From Pseudomonas sp. R4-35-07 (GTDB lineage Bacteria; Pseudomonadota; Gammaproteobacteria; Pseudomonadales; Pseudomonadaceae): a stretch of DNA of 64,000 bases. The notes beneath the pieces were generated by a model. The model searched no databases, was not told the DNA's origin, and worked only from the letters and a program-made list of their open reading frames with translations. Location of the stretch: positions 4,278,001 to 4,342,000 of the forward strand of contig NZ_CP027732.1 in NCBI RefSeq assembly GCF_003852235.1, read 5' to 3'. The position numbers and the translations under genes are program-made. Below, in pieces: positions 7,987 through 16,954 of this stretch. The stretch's first letter is position 1. The number at the start of each line of letters is the position of its first letter.

Positions 7987-8004
7987 AATATGGCGGTGAA
8001 GGAG
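7987..8004. repeat. attL: 18-bp direct repeat of tRNA-Ser 3' end
   Basis: AATATGGCGGTGAAGGAG occurs here and at 44835-44852, where it forms the 3' end of tRNA-Ser(GGA) plus a few downstream bases. The similarity extends leftward through the terminator hairpins to CCAAAATCCGA (about 7917 here, about 44753 on the right). This is the island's left junction. Confidence 0.9.
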
Positions 8005-8124
8005 TCCGCCAAATCATAATCCACCAAAAACTCAATAAATCCTACAAGCCTTTATAATACGGCACTTATAAGCCTATCATCGTCTCAAGACGTCCACCAA
8101 CATTCGTCACCTTCCTAGCCTTTG

Positions 8125-8148
8125 TGGGGGAACAAATGGGGGAACAAA
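8125..8148. promoter_or_regulatory. Tandem integrase arm-type site candidate, left
   Basis: Two perfect tandem copies of TGGGGGAACAAA lie 20 bp before the integrase start. The same pair occurs inside the right end at 44764-44787. Repeats beside P4-type integrases at both ends suggest integrase arm sites; this is inference. They could also overlap the integrase promoter. Confidence 0.6.
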
Positions 8149-8167
8149 ACAGATATAGGATATTCCC

Positions 8168-9427
8168 ATGGGAAAGCTGACCGCTAAGCAAATTGAAAAT
8201 CTGACTACCCCAGGCACCTACGAGGACGGAGATGGTCTACGCCTCCTGATCAAGCCCAATGGGAAGAAGTATTGGGTACTGCGCTTTCAGCTCTCCGGAA
8301 AGCGGAGGGAGATGGGGCTAGGCACCTATCCCGCAATCGGTCTTAAGGAAGCTCGGCAAAACAGTAGTGATAAGCGCCGCTTACTGCGCGATGGTATTGA
8401 CCCCTTACAGGCTCGTGACGATGAACGAGCGGCACAGGTGACCGCTGAGCTGCAACGTAAAAACAAAGCCATCACGTTCCGGGACGTGTCAGCCGATTAC
8501 GTAGAGGCTCATCGTGCTGGCTGGAAAAACGTCAAACACGCTCAGCAATGGACGAACACACTGGCTACTTACGCCGCGCCCGTCATCGGCGAACTCGCCA
8601 CCAACCAGATCACCACCGAGCACATCCTCGATATTCTAAAGCCCATCTGGGGCAGCAAAGCCGAAACAGCAAGCCGGGTTCGTAACAGGATCGAACTAGT
8701 CCTCGATGCCGCCAAAGCACGTGGACTGCGAGACGGTGAAAACCCAGCACGCTGGCGTGGACACCTAGACAAGCTGTTACCACCGAGCTCCAAGGCTAAA
8801 CGTACCCAAAACCACCCGGCATTGCCTTACTCGGAGTTGGCTCGTTTCATACCGGCACTTGATAGTGTCGAAGGACAATCCGCCTACGCACTCAAAATGA
8901 CGATCCTCACTGCCTGCCGAACCAGCGAGGTTCTTGAAGCCGACTGGAGTGAGGTTGATTTGAAAGCCAAGCTATGGACGATTCCAGCGGTGCGAATGAA
9001 AGCGGGGAAAATTCATACCGTGCCGTTATCTGATGCGCTTATCGCACTGCTCGAAGATCTCCCACGAATCAAAGGTAGCTCGTTGCTGTTTCCAGGGGCT
9101 CGTAAAGGTCGCCCCATTAGCAATATGGCCATGTTAATGACTTTGCGTCGCATGGACCAAAAGGACCTGGATGATGGTGGCAAGGGCTGGCGCAATAGCA
9201 ATGACAAAGTCATTACTGCTCATGGGTTTCGCAGCACATTCAGGGACTGGGCTGCTGAATGTACACCCCATGCACGCGAAGTCTGCGAGATGGCTTTGGC
9301 TCACGTTGTCGCCAGCGGTGCTGAGGCGGCCTATTGGCGAAGTGACTTATTGGAAAAACGCCGTGTATTGATGGCTGATTGGGCCGACTTTGTGACACGC
9401 AATGTAAATGGGTCTGCCATTCTTTAG
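8168..9427 (+). CDS. P4-type tyrosine integrase
   Basis: 419 residues, the usual length. DUF4102-type N-terminal domain (KLTAKQIENL, GLRLLIKPNGKKYW, MGLGTYPAIGLKEAR), core-binding domain (~100-190) and catalytic domain with the complete set: Arg251 (TACRTSEV), His352-x-x-Arg355 (HGFRST), His379 and Tyr389 (AAYWRSD). AGGA sits 8 bp before the ATG. It should recombine the 18-bp att site in tRNA-Ser(GGA), integrating or excising the island. All key residues are present, so it looks active. Confidence 0.97.
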   Translation: MGKLTAKQIENLTTPGTYEDGDGLRLLIKPNGKKYWVLRFQLSGKRREMGLGTYPAIGLKEARQNSSDKRRLLRDGIDPLQARDDERAAQVTAELQRKNKAITFRDVSADYVEAHRAGWKNVKHAQQWTNTLATYAAPVIGELATNQITTEHILDILKPIWGSKAETASRVRNRIELVLDAAKARGLRDGENPARWRGHLDKLLPPSSKAKRTQNHPALPYSELARFIPALDSVEGQSAYALKMTILTACRTSEVLEADWSEVDLKAKLWTIPAVRMKAGKIHTVPLSDALIALLEDLPRIKGSSLLFPGARKGRPISNMAMLMTLRRMDQKDLDDGGKGWRNSNDKVITAHGFRSTFRDWAAECTPHAREVCEMALAHVVASGAEAAYWRSDLLEKRRVLMADWADFVTRNVNGSAIL

Positions 9428-9477
9428 TAACCATGGCGCTGAAGCGGATGGTTCACGAAAGCCGTCAATACCCTCAA

Positions 9478-9716
9478 TGGCCAGCACCATTCTCAACGAG
9501 CATGGTTGGGAGTGGGAGCCTGAGTTGATCGAGGTGGCGCTCGCCCACGTCGATAAAGACGAGGAACGCAGCGCCTGTAACCGAGCAGACCACATCGAGC
9601 GCAGACGTCCGATGAAGGCCTGGTGGAGCGACCACATTCAGGAAGCTGCTACCGGCAACCTTTCTGTATCAGCTATCAGGGAAAATCGAGACAAAAAAGT
9701 CGTTTCGATACGATGA
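9478..9716 (+). pseudogene. Remnant of a second P4-type integrase (C-terminal end)
   Basis: The frame reads MASTILNEHGWEWEPELIEV, then ALAHVDKDEERSACNRADHI and RRRPMKAWW, which is the C-terminal end of a different P4-type integrase. The catalytic Tyr (usually AxYNRAD) is Cys here, and everything upstream including the HxxR motif is missing. It records an earlier integrase or recombination between islands at this tRNA site. Confidence 0.75.
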
Positions 9717-9741
9717 TTCCAGGCGACTTCCGACATAGAGC

Positions 9742-9784
9742 TGCGGCTGGCCAGAGGCAGCAGTCGGCCAGAAGCGGCCATTCT
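9742..9784. repeat. Island junction repeat copy 1
   Basis: Contains CTGGCCAGAGGCAGCAG and CGGCCAGAAGCGGCCA, matching (in reverse) the TGGCCGCTTCTGGCCG-type arm found at 16394, 19709, 26506, 28914 and 35493. It sits between the integrase remnant and the AAA ATPase gene. The rest of 9717-9932 shows no gene. Confidence 0.65.
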
Positions 9785-9932
9785 CCTCGAAATCGGCGGC
9801 ATCTCGATCTACGCTAAACAAGGCAGTAATGCCGTCGTATCTATTAAGTCGCGATCGGCAACAATTCATTTTTTTGCGCCAGCGAACTTGATAAACGCTC
9901 TAACCATCGATGTTATTTAGTGCCTGGACTAA

Positions 9933-10679
9933 CTAAAAATCATGCTTTTCATCAAATAGCTTGCTCATAAAGCTTTCAGGGCTAGCAAAGTAACTTTTCA
10001 TAATTAGGTAGTTTTCAGTTTCTGAATATTCCTTCTCTTCCAATCCACTATTGGTAAACTCCCAAATTCTGGCGCCCGGGTAAGCAATTAAAATTGGTGA
10101 GTGAGTTGCAATTATGAACTGCGAATTTTGTTTTGCGAGTTCCGCTATACGTACCAGCAGAGATAATTGGCGTTGGGGAGATAGCGCAGATTCAGGCTCG
10201 TCTAGTAAATACAATCCGTTTCCTCCGAACCGATGTAAAATCAGATCCATAAAAGCCTCCCCATGAGACCTCGTATGAAGATCGTTCCCCCCGTATGAGT
10301 CCTTAATAGCTGGCCCGCCAGGTCCGCAATCCAACTTATTCATCTCTGTAATTACATTATAAAAACTTTCTGCGCGATAAAAATAGCCATCTCGAGGTCG
10401 CTTTGCGGTGCGTGACAAGCGCAATGCCTTGGACAGTAGGGATTTTTCATCGCTGGAAGAAAACTTGAAATTCTTACTGCCTCCCTCATGATTAAAGCCA
10501 CATGAAACTGCAATAGCCTCTAAGAGGGTTGACTTACCGCTACCGTTTTCTCCAACGAAAAAATTTATCACGGGGTGAAGCTCGATTTTGCTAATTGATT
10601 GAATTGAAGGCAAATAGAAGGGGAAATTATTCTCTTCTCTATAGTTCTCTAAGATTTCAATTCTCTTAATGTAAGGCAT
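9933..10679 (-). CDS. Stand-alone AAA family ATPase (ABC/SMC-like)
   Basis: 248 residues. Walker A GENGSGKS at 43-50 (Lys49), signature-like SHGEAFMDLIL near 138-148, Walker B LYLLDEPESALS (Asp160, Glu161) and an H-loop ATHSP with His193. The region between Walker A and the signature is short, so there is no long coiled coil. Small ATPases of this shape occur alone or beside effectors in defence islands, but no partner nuclease is adjacent here. AT-richer than the neighbouring genes. Biochemical role: ATP binding and hydrolysis; physiological role unknown. Confidence 0.9.
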   Translation of the reverse strand: MPYIKRIEILENYREENNFPFYLPSIQSISKIELHPVINFFVGENGSGKSTLLEAIAVSCGFNHEGGSKNFKFSSSDEKSLLSKALRLSRTAKRPRDGYFYRAESFYNVITEMNKLDCGPGGPAIKDSYGGNDLHTRSHGEAFMDLILHRFGGNGLYLLDEPESALSPQRQLSLLVRIAELAKQNSQFIIATHSPILIAYPGARIWEFTNSGLEEKEYSETENYLIMKSYFASPESFMSKLFDEKHDF

Positions 10680-11003
10680 TAACTTCCTAGCTGTAGTTAT
10701 CTTATTTAATGGTTATAGTTATATGTATGATAGTTAAGGTAATTATAAATGGTCTTTCTGTGGTTTGACTCTTTTTTATAAGCACTAGATATGTCTGACA
10801 TAAAAGTAAACCATTCTTGGCTCGCGCCGCAGTTGCGCCGCTGTTTCGGTCAAACTCCTAATCTCCAATTTATCGTCTATTGACTGCGTTTGCTCAACGG
10901 TCTCCGTATATTTTATTCAATTTCAGATTGTGGTTCTTATTGCAGAGTTCGGCTTTAGCGATCCAATGATTGATGCTCCAGTTTTACGCTGCGTTCGGGG
11001 AAA
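10680..11003. other. AT-rich intergenic stretch without gene
   Basis: No supported reading frame. Composition shifts from AT-rich beside the ATPase gene to richer in GC towards the GMC gene at 11004, which suggests a module boundary. A copy of the junction repeat was not seen here. Confidence 0.5.
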
Positions 11004-12647
11004 TTATCGAGTCAGGTGGGCACCAATCCGTTCGGCTAGCATGATAGTAGTAAGATTTGTCGCCACCGATGGGATATCCGGGATGATAGAGGCATCCACA
11101 ACACGCAGTGCCGCTATACCTCGCACCGCGCCCCAATTGTTGACTACGGCGGCCTTGTCACCGTCCGCGCCCATCGGCACGCTCGACGTGGGGTGCTGAT
11201 AGCCGGCGACATTGTTTACGATGTTTTGTCGCAAAGCCTTGCCTTCAAGTACGCTGCTACCCGGTGTCATTTCATGGTCAACCAAGTCAGCAAACGGTGC
11301 ACTGCGGCCAATCTTGCGAGACAGTTCTACAGCTTCGACCATGCGATCCAAGTCATTTTCCTGTTCAAAAAAGTTGTACCGGATGTTCGGCGCAACTCGG
11401 GGGTCACGGCTGGTCAAGCGTACGCTACCGTTGGATTTAGGTAATGTGACGGCGCATGCCAGCACTATCGCACCGCCGGTAGGGCTTGCCTTTGGGTCGA
11501 TCAGGTGTGTACCGGAGATATGTAAGTCCAGATCGTCCGGTGCGGCGTGTTGCGAACGAGTCCAGGCGATGGCGCCGCCGGCTGGGGTCATAGCAATTGC
11601 GGAGGTCTTCAGCGCGTAGACGTTGAAGAAAAACGGATGTTCTTGCAACCGTTCACCTACCGGTAGATCAGCGACGGTGGCGATTCCCATCTCGCGAAGA
11701 TGGCCTTGTGGGCCGATACCGGAGCGTAGCAGGATAGCGGGGCTGCCTATGGCACCGGCCGACAAGATCACTTCGCCGGCTGGAACTATCTCGCCGGCTA
11801 CTAGCAATACACCTATGGCGCGTTCTCGTTCTATCAGGACGCGGTCGGCTTCAGCGTGGCCGCGGATAGTGAGGTTGGCGCGAGCCCGCACGTCTGCACT
11901 TAGGTAAGCCATGCCGGTATTGATTCGGGTGCCGTTGATGACATTCAACGGGTAGGGACCTACGCCGTGCTGGCGCGCGCCGTTGAAGTCATCCACGAGC
12001 GGCAGTCCAACTGACTCGGCAGCCGCCACGAAAGCACGCATTGAGATAGTATTCTGCGCAGCAGTGCGCTGACGCACTGGAAATGGGCCGGTACGTCCAT
12101 GCCATGCATCTTCGCCAGTGGGCGTGTTTTCCATCGCTCGGTAGGCGGACAGCACTTCCGGCCAAGCCCAACCTTCGATTCCGCGTCCGGCCCAGCGCGC
12201 AAAGTCGGCAGGACGCGCACGCATCGCCACAGCAGCATTGACCGCGGAGCTACCACCGATCACTCGGCCGCGTGGGATGGCTATGTCGTGACCTATCCGA
12301 GCTGAGTCGTCACTATGGTAATGCCAGTCGTATTCGGGAGAGGCGGCAACTAGGTCGGCGTTCGTCAGCACTGCTGGATACCGATCGGGCGCAAAGTCGG
12401 GACCTGCGTCGAGCAGCAGCACACTGCGCAGCGGGTCGGCACTGAGACGTGCTGCAAGGACGGCACCGGCAGATCCACCACCGACGATCACCACGTCAAA
12501 CTGCTTGCCAGTCCGAGTGGTCTCTTTAGTTTTACTGGAGCTGCGCGTTGCACCAGAGGCAAACGTAGCAGCGCCTGCCGTCATTGCAACCAGCACTGCC
12601 TGTGCTCCCAAAGCTATCGCGCCGCGTCGTGTGATTGTCAAAGTCAT
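11004..12647 (-). CDS. GMC-family FAD oxidoreductase with twin-arginine signal
   Basis: The ATG at 12647 is chosen because the product then begins MTLTITRRGAIALGAQ, a twin-arginine signal peptide (Arg7-Arg8) with a hydrophobic core ending near ATFASGA. 547 residues. FAD motif DVVIVGGGSAGAVLAARL (Gly56-61), GMC signatures RGRVIGGSSAVNAAV and GAIGSPAILLRSGIG, and C-terminal catalytic region YQHPTSSVPMG with NLTTIMLAERI. It probably oxidises an alcohol or aldehyde in the periplasm after Tat export. Preceded by a LysR gene on the same strand (255-bp gap). Confidence 0.93.
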   Translation of the reverse strand: MTLTITRRGAIALGAQAVLVAMTAGAATFASGATRSSSKTKETTRTGKQFDVVIVGGGSAGAVLAARLSADPLRSVLLLDAGPDFAPDRYPAVLTNADLVAASPEYDWHYHSDDSARIGHDIAIPRGRVIGGSSAVNAAVAMRARPADFARWAGRGIEGWAWPEVLSAYRAMENTPTGEDAWHGRTGPFPVRQRTAAQNTISMRAFVAAAESVGLPLVDDFNGARQHGVGPYPLNVINGTRINTGMAYLSADVRARANLTIRGHAEADRVLIERERAIGVLLVAGEIVPAGEVILSAGAIGSPAILLRSGIGPQGHLREMGIATVADLPVGERLQEHPFFFNVYALKTSAIAMTPAGGAIAWTRSQHAAPDDLDLHISGTHLIDPKASPTGGAIVLACAVTLPKSNGSVRLTSRDPRVAPNIRYNFFEQENDLDRMVEAVELSRKIGRSAPFADLVDHEMTPGSSVLEGKALRQNIVNNVAGYQHPTSSVPMGADGDKAAVVNNWGAVRGIAALRVVDASIIPDIPSVATNLTTIMLAERIGAHLTR

Positions 12648-12902
12648 AGATTCCAGATCAGGTATCGTTTGTGCCGTCGAGGATGAGAGGCAAGAAACCA
12701 TGGTAGGAATGCGTACCTGACCCAGCAAGACGGGGTTTCTGGAATCTGTGTCCGGTGGTATGGACGTCGAGAACTCCCCTATCTTCGGCGCCTACCCGCT
12801 CGGTAGTGCCGCCGTAGTTGCTGTATTCGGTAAAAAAATGTGCTGTATTCATGGAGAAGCCGCTGCAACGATTTGCCCAGCGTATTAAGGATGGCTTTAC
12901 AG

Positions 12903-13829
12903 CTAGAGGATCTTGGGAAACTCCGAAGCCAAGTGATCCAAGAAAACACGTACTGACGGCAGCAATCCTTTGCGGGAAGGTACCAGTGCAGTGATCCTGG
13001 CATCGCCAGCTATCCATTCGGGCAGAACTCGATGAAGCTCACCACGCGCAACGGCCGCCCGCGCGATGTAACTCGGCAGGGCCACAATCCCAAGCCCGCT
13101 GATAGCTGCATGTTGCAGGCTGAGCATGTCTTCGCTTTGCAGCCGCGGCATGATGGGCACAGCAATTTCTTCGATCGATAGAGTGACATGGCGCAACCGC
13201 CAGTTCATGGGGGCATTAGCTCGCGCAAAGAAAATCGAGGCGTGGCTGCTTAGCTCCGCTGGCGTGGCCGGTGCGCCATGTTCGGCCAGATAGCTTGATC
13301 CGGCGAACAGAAACCAGGGAGCGACCCCGAGCATGCGCTGGACAAGATCGGAGTCCGGCAATGGAGCCTCATGCGCCCGGATGGCGACGTCGTAATTTTC
13401 GCCAACAATATCGATGGTTCGATCGGCCGCATGAGCGACCATATTGATCTTGGGATAGACACGAAGGAAGTCAGCGATCATGCCCGCCATGGCGAAATTC
13501 ATGGTCGCGACTCCAGCGGTACACCGGATGGTCCCGACGGGTTCCAACAACCGCTGACGCACTGACATTTCTGCCATCTCCGCTTCTCGCAGCGCGGCCA
13601 GCGCGTGCTGGTAGAACTCTTCTCCTGCCTCGGTCATACCGAAGCGACGCGACGTTCGGCTGAGCAAACGCACACCTAATTCGCCCTCCAATTGTTGCAT
13701 GCGGTGGCTAAGCGTTGACTTGGGCATACCGGTACTTGCAACTGCGGCAGTAAACCCACCGCGATCGACCACATTGACAAAAATAAACAGATCGTTCAGG
13801 TCCAGCCGATTCACGTATGGCCCAATCAT
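12903..13829 (-). CDS. LysR-family transcriptional regulator
   Basis: The frame is open from a TTG at 13862; I choose the ATG at 13829 but neither has a clear ribosome site, and the conserved LysR start is at LDLNDLFIFV a few residues on. Winged helix: FTAAVASTGMPKSTLSHRMQ and LGVRLLSRTSRRFGMTEAG. It is of the DNA-binding type near residue 1-60 with an effector domain after about residue 90 (GTIRCTAGVATM). It is divergent from the two SDR genes and upstream of the GMC gene, so it likely regulates this redox cassette. Confidence 0.9.
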   Translation of the reverse strand: MIGPYVNRLDLNDLFIFVNVVDRGGFTAAVASTGMPKSTLSHRMQQLEGELGVRLLSRTSRRFGMTEAGEEFYQHALAALREAEMAEMSVRQRLLEPVGTIRCTAGVATMNFAMAGMIADFLRVYPKINMVAHAADRTIDIVGENYDVAIRAHEAPLPDSDLVQRMLGVAPWFLFAGSSYLAEHGAPATPAELSSHASIFFARANAPMNWRLRHVTLSIEEIAVPIMPRLQSEDMLSLQHAAISGLGIVALPSYIARAAVARGELHRVLPEWIAGDARITALVPSRKGLLPSVRVFLDHLASEFPKIL

Positions 13830-14011
13830 AGGAAGGCAATTTTTAATCTTGAAGATTTCCAAGGGTACCGTCTAGAACTATGTGGTTATTTGGCAATGTT
13901 TCGCTGGGAATGAGCGTCCAATGAGCGGGAAGTTGAATCTGGACAAACCGGCTTGTTGGGGGGAGGCCCAATACCTAACATCCGGTGAATAGCCAAACCC
14001 CGGAGCAGAGA

Positions 14012-14869
14012 ATGAAATCAATAAATGGCAAAGTCGTCCTCGTTACTGGTGCCTCATCGGGATTGGGGCGCGAGTTAGTGCATCAACTGCTGGAAAAAGG
14101 TGCGCTAGTCGCAGCCACCTTTCGCAAGCAAGAAGAAGTGGATTTCTATAACGGTAAACATGCTGCGCAGGGCATGGGCGTTTTGGTAGACGTGACAGAC
14201 GATGTGGCGGTCAAAACGGGTGTGGCCCAGGTGCTGGATCACTTTGGCCGTATCGACATTGTCGCCAACTGTGCGGGTGCTGGCACAGTGGGTGCAGTTG
14301 AAGAAATGACGGATCGAGAAGCGCGGCGTGTATTCGATCTGAATTTCTTTGGCGGCCTGAACATCATTCGCGCTGTAACCCCTGCGATGCGCAAGCAGCG
14401 CAGCGGGCACATCATTCAATTCTCTGCAATCGGTGGCTTCATTGGCTACCCGGGCATGGGCGTGTACTCGGCCGCGAAGGGCGCTACTGACATCCTGGGG
14501 GAAGCACTGGCAGGTGAACTTGCACCCTTTAACATCGCCACGACTGTGTTGACCATCGGTGTATTCGAGACCCAATTTGCGGGTCGCTCACTGGCTTACG
14601 TCGAGCAAAAAATCGATGACTATGAAGGCACACCCGTCGGTAAGTTCCGTGTAGCTATAGGTGGTCTGCAAGGTAAGCAGCCGAATGTTCCAGGAAAAGG
14701 GGCGTTGGCGATTATCAACCTGATGGAGTCGGATCATCCACCCGTACACGCGGCCTTGGGTGCCGATGCGATGGGCGGAATGCGTGCAAAAATGGCCAAA
14801 GTCGAGCAGGAACTTGTCCAGTGGCAGGGCAACGCAACCTCTACAGAACGCAGCATCAACGGAATCTGA
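14012..14869 (+). CDS. SDR family oxidoreductase
   Basis: The ATG at 14012 has GGAGCAGAGA just upstream and begins the protein at the Rossmann strand (MKSINGKVVLVTGASSGLG); a GTG at 13985 is in frame but has no such site. 285 residues. Cofactor motif TGASSGLG near 11-18, NCAGAG near 88, catalytic YSAAK near 150. Longer than classical SDRs at the C-terminus (GGMRAKMAKVEQELVQWQ). The family includes many uncharacterised reductases acting on aromatic or aliphatic carbonyls. First gene of a run with the SDR at 14872 and the FMN reductase at 15738. Confidence 0.92.
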   Translation: MKSINGKVVLVTGASSGLGRELVHQLLEKGALVAATFRKQEEVDFYNGKHAAQGMGVLVDVTDDVAVKTGVAQVLDHFGRIDIVANCAGAGTVGAVEEMTDREARRVFDLNFFGGLNIIRAVTPAMRKQRSGHIIQFSAIGGFIGYPGMGVYSAAKGATDILGEALAGELAPFNIATTVLTIGVFETQFAGRSLAYVEQKIDDYEGTPVGKFRVAIGGLQGKQPNVPGKGALAIINLMESDHPPVHAALGADAMGGMRAKMAKVEQELVQWQGNATSTERSINGI

Positions 14870-14871
14870 TC

Positions 14872-15615
14872 ATGCGAATGACCAACAAAGTTGTACTGAT
14901 TACCGGCGCATCGCGCGGGCTCGGATTATCACTGGCACGTCGTTTTGCCAGAGAGGGGGCTTCCGTTGCGTTGACGTACAACACTGACGCTGCCGCAGCC
15001 GACCGAAATGTCGAGGCGCTCGTTGCTGAGGGCGCTCAAGCAATGGCCATCGGGGGAGACATCAGCGACCCGGACGCTGTCAAAGCCATATTCGCAGCAG
15101 TGCTGGCTCGATTTGGGCGCATCGATATTGTCGTGGCCAATGCTGGGCGGGAGCTTATCGACACACCGATCACGGAAATCGATAACGCGATGTTCGAGGC
15201 TGTCACCAAAACCAATGTGTTTGGCACCTTCTATACGCTTCGCGAAAGTGCGCGCCATGTTACCGATGGTGGACGCATCATCGTGATTTCGTCCACTACG
15301 ACGATCGTACCGAACGCAGGCTTCACCGCGTATGCCGGAAGCAAAGCCGCCGGCCGGCTTTACGTTGAATGTCTCGCGCAGGAAATGGGCAAGCGTAACG
15401 TCACGGTGAACGGTGTGGTACCGGGGCCGCTACGTGACGCCGGTGTCATCGCTAACCTTCAGGAAAATGACTATCAGGCATTGGCACAGTTGTCGCCATT
15501 TGCGCGCTTGGGCTCTGTCTCCGATGTCGAAGGCGCCGTGCTTTTCCTGGCAAGTGACGATGCAGCTTGGATTTCCGGTCATCACCTGGTTGTCAACGGC
15601 GCCGCCAAAGTATAG
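14872..15615 (+). CDS. SDR family oxidoreductase (FabG-like)
   Basis: ATG at 14872, two bases after the stop of the previous gene, so the two are translated from one transcript. 247 residues. Cofactor motif VVLITGASRGLG near residue 12, NAGREL near 86, catalytic YAGSK near 152 and an end HHLVVNGAAKV resembling FabG-like enzymes. The longer in-frame start at 14821 lies inside the upstream gene. Likely NAD(P)-dependent carbonyl reductase; substrate unknown. With its neighbours it forms a small redox operon. Confidence 0.93.
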   Translation: MRMTNKVVLITGASRGLGLSLARRFAREGASVALTYNTDAAAADRNVEALVAEGAQAMAIGGDISDPDAVKAIFAAVLARFGRIDIVVANAGRELIDTPITEIDNAMFEAVTKTNVFGTFYTLRESARHVTDGGRIIVISSTTTIVPNAGFTAYAGSKAAGRLYVECLAQEMGKRNVTVNGVVPGPLRDAGVIANLQENDYQALAQLSPFARLGSVSDVEGAVLFLASDDAAWISGHHLVVNGAAKV

Positions 15616-15737
15616 GGCAGACCCGCATGACCAGGCGGTGGGGCAGTCCTCATCGTTCGGCCACCGTTCGACGTCCGTTTTTTTGTTCTTTTCAAATTGA
15701 TTACCCCCTTTAAAGCCACTTAAATCAAGGTCCCATC

Positions 15738-16319
15738 ATGTCGCCTAAAAAGATTGCCGTCATTGTCGGCAGCCTGCGCAAAGAGTCGTTGAACCGCCTA
15801 TTTGCTCAAGAAGTAATCGCGCTTGCGCCACCGAGCCTTTTATTAGAAATAGTCGAGATCAATGAACTGAATCTGTTTAACCAAGACTTGGAAGAAAACG
15901 GTAAGAGTGCCCCTGAAGCCTGGACTCGTTTTCGCCAAAATATGGCGTCGAAAGATGGAGTACTGTTTTTCACTCCCGAATACAACAGGTCAGTTCCTGG
16001 TGTATTGAAGAACGCCATTGATATTGGTTCTCGCCCTTACGGCGAGTCTGTGTGGGCAGGCAAACCTGCAGCTATCGTAAGCGTATCGCCCGGTGCCAGC
16101 GGCGGCTTCGGTGCTAACCATCATTTACGTCAGTCTATGGTATTTCTGGACATGCCACTTTTGCAGCAGCCGGAAGCGTATATCGGTGGGGCGACAAGGC
16201 TACTGGGGCCAGGCGGAAATTTGAATGACGACGGAACTACTCAGTTCTTGAAAAAATTCATTGACGCCTTTGCTGCATGGGTCGAAATCAATACCGCCAA
16301 GTCAACGGGTTTAATCTAG
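15738..16319 (+). CDS. NADPH-dependent FMN reductase (ChrR-like)
   Basis: 193 residues. Flavodoxin-like fold with the FMN phosphate loop IVGSLRKESLNRLF near residue 10-22 and the family motif FTPEYNRSVPGVLKNAIDIGSRP around 75-97. These enzymes use NADPH to reduce FMN, quinones, chromate or azo compounds in the cytoplasm. It follows the second SDR by 122 bp on the same strand and probably belongs to the same cassette, perhaps supplying quinone or flavin reduction. A ribosome site is not strong (AAGGTCCC before the ATG). Confidence 0.93.
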   Translation: MSPKKIAVIVGSLRKESLNRLFAQEVIALAPPSLLLEIVEINELNLFNQDLEENGKSAPEAWTRFRQNMASKDGVLFFTPEYNRSVPGVLKNAIDIGSRPYGESVWAGKPAAIVSVSPGASGGFGANHHLRQSMVFLDMPLLQQPEAYIGGATRLLGPGGNLNDDGTTQFLKKFIDAFAAWVEINTAKSTGLI

Positions 16320-16393
16320 GGCGCTAGAAACTCTCTGCTTTGGCTGATCTAAGGCGTTGTATGAGTCGTCTCAGGTTTCACGTACGGCCTTAG

Positions 16394-16455
16394 TGTCCGC
16401 TAATGGCCGTTTTCTGCCTGTCGCAATCGGCTGCAATCGGCCAGAAGCGGTCGCT
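16394..16455. repeat. Island junction repeat copy 2
   Basis: Starts TGTCCGCTAATGGCCG and ends CGGCCAGAAGCGGTCGC with TTTTCTGCCTGTCGCAATC between: an imperfect inverted repeat. It separates the redox cassette from the beta-flower/ATPase pair. Confidence 0.75.
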
Positions 16456-16504
16456 CAGACTTGGACTGTCAAGTGAACGAAGTGAGTTGCAATTAAGCAC
16501 ACTA

Positions 16505-16819
16505 TTAGGCTGCCGCAAACTCATCTAACGCATCCACCCAGCCTGCTTTTCCAGCCTTACCGGCTCGATTTGCTTTACGCGCTGGAGTGGCAGGTGTTGC
16601 GGGAGTTGCCCTGGATGCTTTTGTTGCTGGCGTAGCCGTAGAGGTGCGCCGGAGTATGTAGTTCTCGCTCACAACCTCCCCCAAAAAACGCCCATTAGCA
16701 CCCCAAACACGCCCATCGTCTGTAACCCACCCTAAATACCTCGATGCTGCATTGAATAGGCGACCAGAACTATTAAAGAATCCAAAATACTCACCGTTCC
16801 ACCTGTAAACCGGAGTCAT
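16505..16819 (-). CDS. Small beta-flower-type protein with Ala/Thr/Lys-rich tail
   Basis: 104 residues. The first ~60 residues consist of short repeats of the shape x-G-x-h-F/W-x-x-x-G-R (YRWNGEYFGFFNSSGRLFN, then YLGWVTDDGRVWGANGRFLG), the pattern of the 4-fold beta-flower domain. The rest is low complexity (TPATKASRATPATPATPARK and similar). It follows the RloC-like ATPase gene on the same strand with about 135 bp between, so the two may be cotranscribed. The function of beta-flower proteins is not settled; a ligand-binding or accessory role is guesswork. Confidence 0.65.
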   Translation of the reverse strand: MTPVYRWNGEYFGFFNSSGRLFNAASRYLGWVTDDGRVWGANGRFLGEVVSENYILRRTSTATPATKASRATPATPATPARKANRAGKAGKAGWVDALDEFAAA

Positions 16820-16954
16820 ATAACACCCTCATTTATCTAGCGATTAGCTATCGAGCGGGCTCAAGTTAGTCGTTGAATCGAGGCAGAGCACGATTGAAAA
16901 AATCGTTCAAACATCGTCCACCATGATTATGTGGCGTACTAGGACCCGATACTG

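Noticed and set aside
9933..10679. Part of a retron or PARIS/Septu-type system
   Set aside because: Only the ATPase is present. No reverse transcriptase, Toprim or HNH partner gene lies next to it.
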